DNA from: Posidonia oceanica
Taxonomy: Eukaryota > Streptophyta > Magnoliopsida > Alismatales > Posidoniaceae
Direction of reading: 5' to 3'
Assembly (NCBI GenBank): GCA_037176725.1
Contig: JAZBRS010000020.1
Location: forward strand, 52,728,001 to 52,792,000
Length of the DNA: 64,000 nt
Position numbers and translations under genes: made by a program
Notes under the pieces: model-generated
Told to the model about the DNA's origin: nothing
The model's input: only the letters and a program-made list of their open reading frames with translations
The model's database searches: none
Shown: in pieces, positions 32,825 to 43,560 of the stretch
Numbering within the stretch: the first letter of the stretch is position 1
How the letters are laid out: each line of letters opens with the position of its first letter

Positions 32825-33179
32825 CCAATCACTGAAGTTCCGCCAGGCGGCCCCTTATTCCCCGACTCCAGGTAGCCAAAGAAGGCCCGGGTTGACTAGG
32901 CCCTTGTGCGACCATCATGTGGTCTTCTTTCAAATTGTGCTGTACATTTCTGGCCTGCCGCAGGCATTGTACTTATCAAGATCATATCAATGGAAACTGT
33001 TTCTGCTTTCTGCTTGCACATCAAGACTCTTTGCTGCATTGCATATCATCATCATCATTATCTTGGGCCCTCTAATCAGACTTGCAGACATCCCAACGCG
33101 GCGAAGTCCTCAGCACCCAATCCGGAGCCCAGAGCATCTGCAGGCCCGCGACACCAAGCTCCGCCGTCCGGCATCCCCA
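32825..33179 (+). other. Spacer between extra ORF and tandem repeats of element A
   Basis: About 350 bp with no supported gene. It contains a short CATCATCATCATTA run at about 33045 and starts to show the CCCCAGCTGG words of the next array. Confidence 0.5.
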
Positions 33180-33960
33180 GCTGGTCATCCCCGGCTGGAC
33201 CACTGTCCTATGCGGGCTGGCACCCCAAACTACACGGCGAAAGGTCCGTCAACCCGTCATTCTCCTCAGCTGTTCATCCTCAGCTGAGTCCCTTGCGGGC
33301 TGGCACCCCAAACTGCTCGGCGATGGGTCCGTCAACCTATCATCCATCCACTCACATATCTATCTTTGCATCCTGATGCCAGGGGCGCATCGGCCATCCC
33401 CTGGTATCATCCTGATACCAGGGGCATCTTTTGGTCGCCCTGTGGTATCATCCCCAGCTAATCATCTCAGCTGAGTTCTCTGCGGGCTGGCACCCCAAAC
33501 TGCTCGGCGAAAGGTCCGTCAACCTGACACTCTTCTCGGCTGGTCATCCCCAGTCGAGTCCCCAGTTGGTCGCCCCCAGCTGGATCATTATCTCTGCGGG
33601 CTGGCACCCCAAACTGCTCGGCGAAAGGTCCGTCAACCTGACACTCTTCTCGGCTGGTCATCCCCAGTCGAGTCCCCAGTTGGTCGCCCCCAACTGGATC
33701 CTTATCTCTGCGGGCTGGCACCCCAAACTGCTCGGCGAAAGGTCCGTCAACCTGACACTCTTCTTGGCTGGTCACCCCCAGCTGAGTCCCCAGCTGATCG
33801 CCCTCAGCTGAGTTCTCTGCGGGCTGGCACCCCAAACTGCTCGGCGAAAGGTCCGTCAACCTGACACTCTTCTCGACTGGTCATCCCCAGCTGAGTCCCC
33901 AGCTGATCGCCCTCAGCTGAGTCCCTTGCGGGCTGGTACCCCAAACTACTCGTCTGACAA
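33180..33960 (+). repeat. Tandem repeat of about 115 bp in 3' region of element A
   Basis: Six to seven copies of a unit containing GCGGGCTGGCACCCCAAACT, GCGAAAGGTCCGTCAACCTG and CATCCCCAG. Copies start near 33215, 33297, 33482, 33597, 33713, 33819 and 33927, with the middle ones about 115 bp apart. The repeat creates long fortuitous ORFs on both strands. A hairpin CCCCTGGTATCA/TGATACCAGGGG (33398-33424) interrupts it. Confidence 0.85.
33398..33424. other. Perfect 12-bp hairpin, 3' region of element A
   Basis: CCCCTGGTATCA at 33398-33409 and TGATACCAGGGG at 33413-33424 with a 3-nt loop. A related hairpin with changed stem (CCCCTGGTGTC/GACACCAAGGG) is at 34016-34042. Element C has the same hairpin at 45806-45836 and 48342-48371. 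Confidence 0.8.
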
Positions 33961-34140
33961 GCACGACACTCTTGTCATCACTCTCTGCTTTCGATACCAA
34001 GGACGCGCTGGCCAACCCCTGGTGTCATCCCGACACCAAGGGCATCTTTTGATCGCCCCTTGGTATCATTCCTTCCCTCTTTCCCCCATGACGTTCCTGG
34101 CGTCATGGGATGATTTCTTCTCATCATTCCCTTACCCCTT

Positions 34141-34335
34141 CTTTGCCGGCCGATAAGTCCGATATCTTATCATTCTCATCATTCCCTTACCCCTTCTTTG
34201 CCGGCCGATAAGTCCGATATCTTATCATTCTCATCATTCCCTTACCCCTTCTTCGCCGGCCGATAAGTCCGATATCTTATCATTCTCATCATTCCCTCAT
34301 CCCCTCTTTGCCGGCCGATAAGTCCGATATCTTAT
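34141..34335 (+). repeat. 55-bp tandem repeat with GATAAG/CTTATC hairpin, element A
   Basis: Four copies start at 34141, 34196, 34251 and 34306; a fifth isolated copy is at about 35056. Each holds GATAAGTCCGATATCTTATC, a hairpin with stem GATAAG/CTTATC, preceded by CCGGCC. The sense-strand monomer of the array in element C (46470-48225) contains nearly the same hairpin. Confidence 0.9.
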
Positions 34336-34345
34336 CAAGCAACAC

Positions 34346-35040
34346 TTCTCATCATGATCTCATCCCCCTCTTTAGTTTAATTTCTCATCATGATCTCATC
34401 CCCCTCTTTAGCTTAGCTTCTCATCATGACCTCATCCCCCTCTTTAGTTTAATTTCTCATCATGATCTCACCCCCCTCTTTAGCTTAATTTCTCATCATG
34501 ATCTCATCCCCCTCTTTAGCTAAATTTCTCATCATGATCTCATCCCCCTCTTTAGCTTAACTTCTCATCATGATCTCATCCCCCTCTTTAGCTTAATTTC
34601 TCATCATGATCTCATCCCCCTCTTTAGCTTAATTTCTCATCATGATCTCATCCCCCTCTTTAGGTTAACTTCTCATCATGATCTCATCCCCCTCTTTAGC
34701 TTAATTTCTCATCATGACCTCATCCCCCTCTTTAGCTTAATTTCTCATCATGATCTCATCCCCCTCTTTAGGTTAATTTCTCATCATGATCTCATCCCCC
34801 TCTTTAGCTTAGCTTCTCATCATGATCTCATCCCCCTCTTCAGCTTAGTTTCTCATCATGATCTCATCCCCCTCTTTAGCTTAGCTTCTCATCATGATCT
34901 CATCCCCCTCTTTAGTTTAATTTCTCATCATGATCTCATCCCCCTCTTTAGCTTAGCTTCTCATCATGATCTCATCCCCCTCTTTAGCTTGATTTCTCAT
35001 CATGATCTCATCCCCCTCTTTAGGTCAACTTCTCATCATT
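34346..35040 (+). repeat. 36-bp tandem repeat, about 19 copies, element A
   Basis: The unit is TTCTCATCATGATCTCATCC followed by CCCTCTTTAGCTTAAT, repeated head to tail with few changes. It is pyrimidine-rich on the sense strand and not itself a hairpin. It gives one open frame but no plausible protein. Confidence 0.93.
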
Positions 35041-35109
35041 ATCTCATCCCCTCTTTGCCGGCCGATAAGTCCGATATCTTATCATTCTCATCATGATCTT
35101 GCCCCCTCT

Positions 35110-36160
35110 TATCAATCAATCAATCACTCGTGCTAGGCTGATATCCGAAACTATCTCAGGCTGATATTCCTAAACTATCATCTATCAATCACTCGTGCTA
35201 GGCTGATATCCGAAACTATCTCAGGCTGATATTCCTAAACTATCTTCTGGTCGATCCATGGTCGGCCTGCAGTTGTGTTATACGGCTGACATCCAGTAAC
35301 TGTCCCTCGTAATTGCACTTTTCCAGTTGATAGGTCTGTAAACTATCCACCGGTTGACAGGACCGTAAACTGTCGCTCCAGTTGATAGGTCTGTAAACTA
35401 TCGCGTGCAATTACGTTATACGGCTGACATCCAGTAACTGTCCCTTGCAATTGCGGTTTCCAGTTGATAGGTCTGTAAACTATCCTCCAGTTGATAGGTC
35501 TGTAAACTATCCACCGGTTGACAGGACCGTAAACTGTCGTTAGGCTGATACTCCTAAACTATCACCAGCAATTGCATTATACGGCTGATATCCAGTAACT
35601 CATCATTGCGCGTTTCCAGTTGGTAGGTCTGTAAACTATCCGCCGGTTGACAGGACCGTAAACTGTCGCTCCAGTTGATAGGTCTGTAAACTATCCGCCA
35701 GTTGGTAGGACTGTAAACTACCACGCGTAATCATGTTATACGGCTGACATCCAGTAACTGTCCCTCGCAATGCCGTTTCCAGTTGATAGGACTGTAAACT
35801 ATCCTCCAGTTGATAGGTCTGTAAACTATCTGCCGGTTGACAGGACCGTAACCTGTCGTTCCAGATGATAGACTGTAAACTATCCGGCATTGCGTTATAC
35901 GGCTGATATCCAGTAACTATCACTCATGGCTTGTGGATTCCAGTTGATAGGTCTGTAAACTATCCTCCAGTTGATAGGTCTGTAAACTATCTGCCAGTTG
36001 ATAGGTCTGTAAACTATCCGCCAGTTGATAGGACTGTAAACTATCCCACAACCATGTTATACGGCTGATATCCAGTAACTATCACTCACAACTGCCTCCG
36101 GTTGACAGGACCGTAAACTGTCACTCCCGGTTGATAGGACCGTAAACTATCCGAACGATA
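35110..36160 (+). repeat. Array of covarying short hairpins, 3' region of element A
   Basis: Interspersed monomers of about 22-28 bp. Types: GATAGGTCTGTAAACTATC, GACAGGACCGTAAACTGTC, GGTAGGACTGTAAACTACC, GACATCCAGTAACTGTC, GATATCCAGTAACTATC and GATATCCGAAACTATC. Each has a short stem (GATAG/CTATC, GACAG/CTGTC, GGTAG/CTACC, GACA/TGTC or GATA/TATC) around a conserved loop. Higher-order units of about 140-180 bp are separated by GCAATTGC-like words. About 35-40 hairpins in all by eye. Confidence 0.88.
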
Positions 36161-36717
36161 AGCCCGTCACCTTATCATTTTTTTTCCCTTTTCGGCGTGA
36201 CCTTGTCCCAGGAAGACGAAGCCACGCACCCCCTTCCTGCGATAGGAGAGTTGGCCTCTCTCCCCTCGCGCCCCTTTCTCTTCTCTCTGCAAGCTTGCTC
36301 CATGGGCGGGGACCAGCTGCACCCTGTTTTCCTTCGCTTTGTCGTGCAAGTCTGGCCTCCCTGCCAGATATTCGCACCACATCGCGCCTTTTTATCATTT
36401 TTCCTGCATCATCCCTGCACTTTCTTAGCTAGCACTGCATATCACTTTAGCATCATCAGTATCACTTGCACAGCATCAGCATTTTCTTATAACTGCACTA
36501 ACTTTTATACTAACTCTTGCATTGCACTTGCATCAGCATGCACACACACAGCACAGCATCCATCTGCACTGGCATTTTGCATTGCGGCAACGGGCTACGA
36601 TCTTCGGTGCATCCGCCGAATAAGTAGCTCACGCCCATAGCAACCCGCTGCTCCCGCCGGTCAGATGGGGTGTCTTGTCAACCCTGAGCAGCGGCCGTGC
36701 TCCGCTTGCCCTCGCTC
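36161..36717 (+). other. Last part of the interior of element A before the PPT
   Basis: No gene is visible. From about 36590 it is nearly identical to the equivalent part of element E and recognisable in C, so this last about 130 bp is unusually conserved for a non-coding stretch. It contains the upstream arm AGATGGGGTGTC (36663-36674), which pairs with GACACCCCATCT in the LTR. An inner stem CCCTGAGC (36682-36689) / GCTCAGGG (36714-36721) lies between. Confidence 0.75.
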
Positions 36718-36730
36718 AGGGAGGGGCATC
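36718..36730 (+). promoter_or_regulatory. Polypurine tract of element A
   Basis: AGGGAGGGGCATC directly before the 3' LTR, identical to that of element E. It would prime plus-strand synthesis. Confidence 0.9.
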
Positions 36731-39700
36731 TGTTGACACCCCATCTTGGCAGGCCCGGACCCTTGGAGCCCTCTTGGTGATTGCTGGATCAAACCCCAAC
36801 CAAACCCTAACCCTAATCCTCCTCTCTGCCCTTCAAAATCAGCCTGTTTTGACCTAAACCTTTACCCCCCTTCCCAACCTCAAAACCTAACCAAAATCCA
36901 TAGGAAAATCCACCACTATCCACCCAACAAGCCTACCCAAAAACCTAGAAATTTCCAAACCTAACCCATTCCCAAAAACCATAGGGAACCTAGGTGAAAC
37001 TGCCCTTTTTCTACGCCTTGGAACCCCTCCAAAACCTCCTTAGAATCAAACCAAAACTTCAGAACCAACACTTCAAATCCTAGACTACCCACTCACCAAT
37101 TCTCACTCCATTCCAAGACCATTAAGACCCTCTTTCACCCAAATTATCCTTTTCTCTCTCCGGGATTATCATTTTCTCTCTCCTCTCTCTCTCCTGATTA
37201 TCATCTCTCTTTTCATCCCCTTCTTGTCCTTTTTCTGGTCTGGCTGTGGGCCCCCTCTGTGCTTCTATCCTTCCTCTATCTTATCCCTATTTTTACTTTA
37301 TTTTTAACGCTTTTTCTGAATTTTAAAAAATCATTTTCCTCCAACCTATCTCTTTTCCTCTTATCTCCCTCTTCCATTTCTTTCTTCCTTCTCTTTTCCT
37401 TTTCCCCCTTCTGCAAAAATCCACAAAAACCCATAAAAATCTGTAAAATCTCAAAACACAAAAGAAACAAATCAGAACCCTAAGAAAAACAATTAAAAAA
37501 TGTTAAACAAGCAATTAACAACTTAAACTTAACTAAATCAAGCTAAAAAGAAAACCAAACATGCAAACTAAAAAATGCAAAACAAATCAAAAGAAAACAC
37601 TGAAAAATCAAGGAAAAAGCTAAAATAGAATCAAAACCCACCAAAAATAAAAACCCCATCAGAAGAATTAAAAGACAAACCCTAAAAAGGAGAATTAAAA
37701 ATCAAACACTAAAACAAGTAATTAAAGAAGGCAAAAGACTTAACTTAATAAACATAAGAAAAACAAGTAAAAAACTTAATTAAAAAAGAAAAGAAAAACA
37801 CATCTGAAAGACTTAAAAAACACCCTATCAAACCAGAAAAATTCAACTAAAAACTTCAAGAAAAAACCAATAAATAAAAATCCAAACATGACTTAAAAGA
37901 CTTAAAAGGAAGAAACCCTAAGAAGACTAAAACTTAAAAACTTAAAACCAACCCTGATTAATACGAAATTAAATCCTAAAAATCCTAATTAACATCCTAA
38001 GTGTCCAGCAAGGGAAATACAATTTTTAAAACAATTTAAAAGAGGTTTAACAAACACTTAATCAAGTGAAAACCAATTAAAAGCAAAACCAAAACCCTAA
38101 AACCCTAATCAAGCCCAAAACACATTAATCAACTCAAAATGACCATTAAAAATCTTAATTAAAATCCTAACCTGCAGCACAATCCTTCTGGCATTTTCAT
38201 CTATTTTTAGTTTATTTTTTCCTATTTTATTTCCCCATTCTACCCTCTCTTTCTTTCTTACTTTTCTCTTCCATTCTTTCTTTTCTTTACTGGGCTCAAT
38301 CCAGCCCGTTTCCTCTTTTCTTTTATTTCTTCATTTTTTCCTTCGGCCCACAGTTCGGCCTTCCCCACCCTTCTTCTTCCTCAGTCTTTCTCTGCGTTTT
38401 TTTCTTTCCATCGATTCTCCCGCGAGCTGCGGCAACAGCCTTCCCTCCATTGTTCAAATTCGAAGCTCCATCCTTTCATCTACAGCAGCCCGCCGTCTCC
38501 TCCATCTCAGCACCAAATCCGGAGGCATTGAGTGCCGGTCGTCTCGTCGTCTCCTCTGCTGCAGTGCAACGCCGTTGGATTCAAATTTTTTCAGCGCGCG
38601 TGCCGGCGGCTCCTCCTCATATAAGCCTGCGTCCTTCAGCTCCGGGGGGGAGGGGGGCAGTGAGCGATCTTCAACTTCAGAGCGGACAGAGAATTCCGGA
38701 GCGAACCCAGAGTCGCGTCCAATTCCAGAGAGCATTTCCACCCTTTTCTTCCACTTGAAACGACTCCTTCCTCTTCTTCTCTGCCTCCTCCATTTCCAGA
38801 AGAGAGAGTGGTCAGAGGGAGTGGTTTGAGCGTCCACCTTTGCGTCCCGGAGAGAGCCTCCAATTCTCCAGCAGCTTCCACACAATTCCTTTCCCCCTCT
38901 CTGCCGAAATCTTCAGCAAATCCTCCTCTTTCTTTCCCAGTAATCCGACACCTTTCCCAGCCTCCATTCTTCTCCCCTTTGCTTCCCCAATCTCACCCAA
39001 CACTAGACCTTCATCCTCCACCGCCCCATTGCCTTTCCACCGCCTGGAACCACCCCAAATCACCTGAACACCACCTAAAGCTCCAACTGTAAATCCAACC
39101 TAACTCCATTCACAATTCCCTCTACTCCAGCTCACCGCCTTCTCCCAAACTTCATCCAGAGACTCACTGGACCTCCACCTTCTCAAAACACCAACCATCA
39201 AACCCAGCCACCCACCACAAACCGAGAGCTCCACTACAAACACCTGCATCAACCACTGACCAAAAATCGACTCAACTCTCAAACTTCCTCCACAGCCTCT
39301 AGAACAGCAATCCAATCACCCAGAATCGCTCCCCGAACCTCCAGCAATCTTCCAGAACACTCCATCCAGCCTGAGGAGCAGCAAACACCCTCCCCGACCT
39401 TCGGCAGCATTCCGGGAACCCAAAAGTGCCGAATCCTCACCCGAGCTGTAGAGCTTCAGTCCGATCGATCAGGAAGCACCGGAGGGATGTTCTGAGGCAG
39501 CTCCAACCTTCGCGAGCGATCGGCGACGCCCGCAGCGACCGGACGACCTCCTCCGGCGACTGCTGAAGCCACCGACGTCGGGAGGGTGACTCAGACGCGC
39601 AATCAGGTCAGTCCAACCTCCCCTAGCTTCCTCTTCTCCCCCTGATGCTTTCCCGCCGCCCGGAAGTAGCTTTCCCAATCTCCTGCTCCGTCCTCGACTC

Positions 39701-42472
39701 GCCGGTCAGTTCTCCTTCTCCAGCGCCGGCTGCTGTTCCTCCGGACGCTCCGACCAACAGAATGCCGCTCCAGCAGTCCCCGACGCTCCGCACGAATGCT
39801 AGCATCAAGCTCCGCCCTCCCGCGCCTCCTCAGCCTCCCCTGTCGGTGGCCACGAGTACTGCCGGCGTTCTGCTACAGTACTCGTCGCCGTCGACCAGTT
39901 ACTGTGCATTTATTTTCTTGTTTATATAGTTTTAGGTGTAAATATTGCATGTCTAGCTTAAGTTCTGTTATTTTTGCATTTCAGTCCTCCTGCCATTTAT
40001 TCTGCTTAGTTTTTAATTAAGTACCATGCTAAATTGCAACTTATGTTTCTGTTTTTCCATATTTGCCTTTTAGTCCTGTTACTATGCTGTGCTGTTATAT
40101 TATTTTGCATTTTAGCTCCTCTGTTTTCAATTTTTGCATGTAAGTCCTGTCTTAAATCAGTTCATTTATTTGCATATATTTTGCCATACTGCATTGCATT
40201 CTGGCCCCCCGCATGTTTCTGATTTTGCATATAGGTCCATGCACTGTAGGAACTTAGCTTTTATTTTTGATTTTTGCATACTGCATTGCATATTTTACCT
40301 TCTAGTTCTGCATTTTTGCAGTTAGGTCCATTTTAAATGGACAGTAACTGTGCTGCATGTATTTTGGCTTATTATATTGCATTTTCAACCCTGTTCTTTC
40401 TAAAAATTGCACTGCAGTCCTGTTACCTGATTTTCAGAGCATGTTTTCCATATAAAATTGCATATTTGACCCCTGCATGATTTGAAAATCACACATAGGT
40501 CCTTGCATCTTTTAAAAAAATCATGTGAAAAGACCATTTTGCCCCTAGCTTGCATTTTAGCTCCTATGCTTACCAAATTGCATGCAGACTCTCCACTAGT
40601 ATTCCCAGACTCCCCAGAACCTTGTTTTCTGGAAAATTTGCATTTTAGACCCCAATTTTTCCAAAATTACTTTCTGATCCCTTTCTGCTTTTAAAACCTC
40701 TTTCAAAGCATACCCCCTTTTCAAAACAACTTTCTGAGCCTAGTTTTTTGCAAAATGGACCCCTGTCCTCCCCTGTTTTCGAAATCCTTTCCTGTGGACC
40801 CCTGTTTTTTGGGAAATTTGCATTTTTAGCCCCTTTCTTTTTCAAAATGTTTTCTGAACTCCTGGCTTTTCCCAATTTCTTCTCTTTGCTTTTTCTTGCT
40901 TTTGCATGCATTCTGCATCCACCTAGTCTTGCATTTCAGCATCTTCTTGCACACACCAAGCCCTTTTAGCTCCCCTTCACCTGGGAGGACCTTTTTGCAC
41001 ACCCCTAGGACCTCCTGAACACCTAGATCTGTTCTTCTCCCCTGTTCTGGCCCTTCTGTCTTGAAGCTGCGTTATCTTTCTATCCGGCCGTTGGATCTTC
41101 TCAAGTAAGCTGCCCAGGCGACCGCAGCGAAGCGCCCTTCAGCATGGACCAGACAGATTTCAGATCAGGCTCCCGGATTTCCAGGTATGTCCTCCTGAAC
41201 CCCTGCATTGCATTCATTTGCATGCCATTTGCACAGTTTTCCTTGTTTTCGCTTTCTGTTTCTTTGAGCATGTAGAATAGGGTCTCCCCTTTCTGCTTGT
41301 ATCTTCCAACCCCCGTTTCGCGTATTCCTGAGTGTTTTGTGTTGTGTTTTCCCCGGATTTACCACTTAATGTGACTTTCTTCCCCCTTTTCCACGATCCG
41401 ATCGCATCGCGAGCTTTGGGTAGCATGCGAGACACACCGTGGAATGGTTCAGCGGGAAACAGTCGCAAAGAGGTGGTAATCCCTCCGTTTGCCCCCTCTT
41501 CCCTCTGTAGGTCTTCACACCTACTCTGAGTGGTCCTAAATGACGTCTGTTCTTACACATGCGTTGTTTTGACTCCCTTTTGCCTCTTCTGATCTTTTCT
41601 CTGCATTCTTGCATTCGCATGGCTTTTCCGAGGTTTTTTGCTTCGCTGTTTTGGCACCGTTTCGCGTGCCGCTCTCGTTTTTGCACCGTTTTGCGTGCCT
41701 CTTTGCTTCCTTGTCTCATTTTGCATGCTGTCTTGCTTTCTCGCTTGTTTTGCGTGCCGGTTTTATTTTTTCGCTCCGTTCTGCGTGCCTTGCTCTTTTC
41801 TCGTCTAGTTTTGCGTGTTTTACGCCGTTTTCCCTTGCATGTCGATTGCATTGCATGGTTTCCTCGTCGTTTTGCTTTCTCGCCTGCATTTGCATATAGG
41901 GCTGTGATGCTTACTGCCTGGAGTTCTCACGAGCTAGGTTTCGCCTAATTCGGAACACAGACAGCGCAGCTGAGCACTTAGAGAGCACGTTTACTTTCTT
42001 GCTTTGTTTCTTCCCACTTAGAGCACACCTTGAGCATTCATTTAGGCATTTATAGGCACATAGGCATTCAATCCTGCATTTTCCTGCGTATGCAAGCGTA
42101 AGCCTAGAAAGACTGATTCTCGGGCGTGTCGGGGGTGCCTAACACCTTCCCTGCGCGTAACAGGAGTCCTTACCCTGTCTTCTGGCCCGCAATGACCGTA
42201 CTGCCCTTATCCTAGGTTAGAGTCATCCCATTTGCATTTGTTTGCATTTGTTTTCCTTTGCATTGCTTTGCTTTGCATTTCTTGCTCGGTTTTGCGCGTT
42301 AATTCAAGCATTTCCCCGGTTTTCCTTGTCTCCCGTTAATAGACATGGTGGCGACTCTGATTTGTCTTATCTTTCCTTTTTCTCCTCGATTTCAAGCGTT
42401 TTCGAGTCGAGCCCCTTCCTCGGATCCAATCGCCGCTATATAGCGAGCCTGATTCCGATCGGGATCGCTACA
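36731..42472 (+). mobile_element. 3' LTR of element A (5742 bp)
   Basis: The same zones as the 5' LTR, shifted by 22341 bp. About 50 substitutions by eye, mostly C/T or G/A transitions, many at CG or CHG/CHH sites, as expected from methylated cytosines. Key sites: TATA-like box 38617-38626, conserved U5 block 42102-42171, PBS-like 12-mer about 42347-42358. It ends GATCGCTACA at 42472 and is followed by CAAGG. Confidence 0.94.
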
Positions 42473-42477
42473 CAAGG
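42473..42477. repeat. Target-site duplication of element A, right copy
   Basis: CAAGG, matching 14385-14389. Confidence 0.92.
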
Positions 42478-42501
42478 TCATTGCAGCCTAGAGAAAGGGT
42501 A

Positions 42502-42570
42502 AGGACTCCTGTTATGCATGGGGAAGGTGTTAGGCACCCCCGATATGCCCAAGGAAGTCGGTCTTTCTTG
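42502..42570 (-). other. Conserved U5 block of LTR C
   Basis: The reverse complement matches the GGGGGTGCCTAACACCTTCC block of LTRs A, E and B. Element A integrated only about 25 bp away from it. Confidence 0.65.
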
Positions 42571-42868
42571 GCTAATCCGCTCTTGTGTGGCTAATGTTGG
42601 CGTATAACGCCGATTTATGTTCGCCCGAGGGCGGTATGCAACATGCATTTATAAACCATGCAAAGCTTAGCAAACCATGCCAAAATGACTAATTAATGTA
42701 AACATGCCATGGTGTGATGATAAACAAGTCGGGGAAGCAAAACCAAGGTGCAAAAATAGAAAACCATTATCCCACTACATGCCTGGATGCTAGAACATGC
42801 ATTGGAAACAATCAAGTGTAAAAAACGATGTTCGACAATACTTGAATCAGGGTGCAGCAAGTTTAAAA

Positions 42869-43560
42869 TGTTGGACGCTGGAATATCCAACGTCTTATGT
42901 AAGACGCTGGAATACTCAGCGTCCAACACAGAGGACAGAAATCTACAGAAAGGATGCTCAATTGGGAAAACTAGGATTTTAATGCCATATGAAAGCCATG
43001 GATAAATAAATCAAGCTAGATAATCAGTGCAATAACAATCAAAGCACAGAAACAAAGAGCAAGCATGAAATCTGGATGTTACAGACTCAGGGTATTAAAC
43101 GCTACAATCCCTACGTCTTACATAAGGCGCAGGTGTTCAAAAAGTCTAACGCAGAGAACTGAGATTCTGTAAAAACTGGCATGCATTCAGGGATCATTAG
43201 CCATGGAAATCACAGAGCAACTGAAAAAGGGATAAGGACTTGGCGTACATTCATGAATCAAACAACGTTCTAAAAGAAAAGAATTTAAAACGCCAAGATT
43301 TGAAAATGGAAACATGGGATGTAAGACACTACAATCACCTGCGTCTTACGCCTAGGATAGATATTTTGAAATATGAAAAGAATTCCAAGCAAGATTCAAC
43401 ATGTGATCCAAAACATGGTATCCAGGAGTTCATGAGAAAGCATGCATCATATTAATCCATATAAAACAACATCCAAACCACATTGGCAAGGAAGCATACT
43501 TAAAAAACAAACAGAGACATTAGACGTTGTAACAGGGTGCGTCTTATGTAAGACGCACCA
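42869..43560. repeat. Four twin-hairpin modules in LTR C
   Basis: Modules at 42869, 43094, 43321 and 43520 (spacings 225, 227 and 199). The first has outer arms GTTGGACGCTG/CAGCGTCCAAC and inner palindrome CGTCTTATGTAAGACG. The fourth has GCGTCTTATGTAAGACGC. The second and third are partly decayed. In LTR B the inner core is GCGTCCAACGTTGGACGC, so both arms differ together. Confidence 0.8.

Larger units (their letters stand above)
14390..42472 (+). mobile_element. Complete 28.1-kb Ty3/gypsy Tat-type retrotransposon (element A)
   Basis: It is bounded by LTRs of 5741 and 5742 bp, both TGTTGACA...GCTACA, with CAAGG on both sides. Interior order: PBS 20132-20149, leader, gag 21451-24495, protease, RT, Ty3 RNase H, archaeal-type RNase H and integrase (24496-30200), extra ORF 31697-32824, five arrays of tandem repeats (33180-36160), PPT 36718-36730. 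Comparing the LTRs by eye I found about 50 substitutions and one net base of length difference, about 1% divergence, so the insertion is recent. Dual RNase H and the gag knuckle type place it in the Tat lineage. It lies inside U5 of the 3' LTR of element C. Confidence 0.95.

Noticed and set aside
33431..33859. ORFs of about 130 codons on both strands of the 115-bp repeat
   Set aside because: Repeat length and composition keep frames open; products are repetitive with no domain and no match between A and C.
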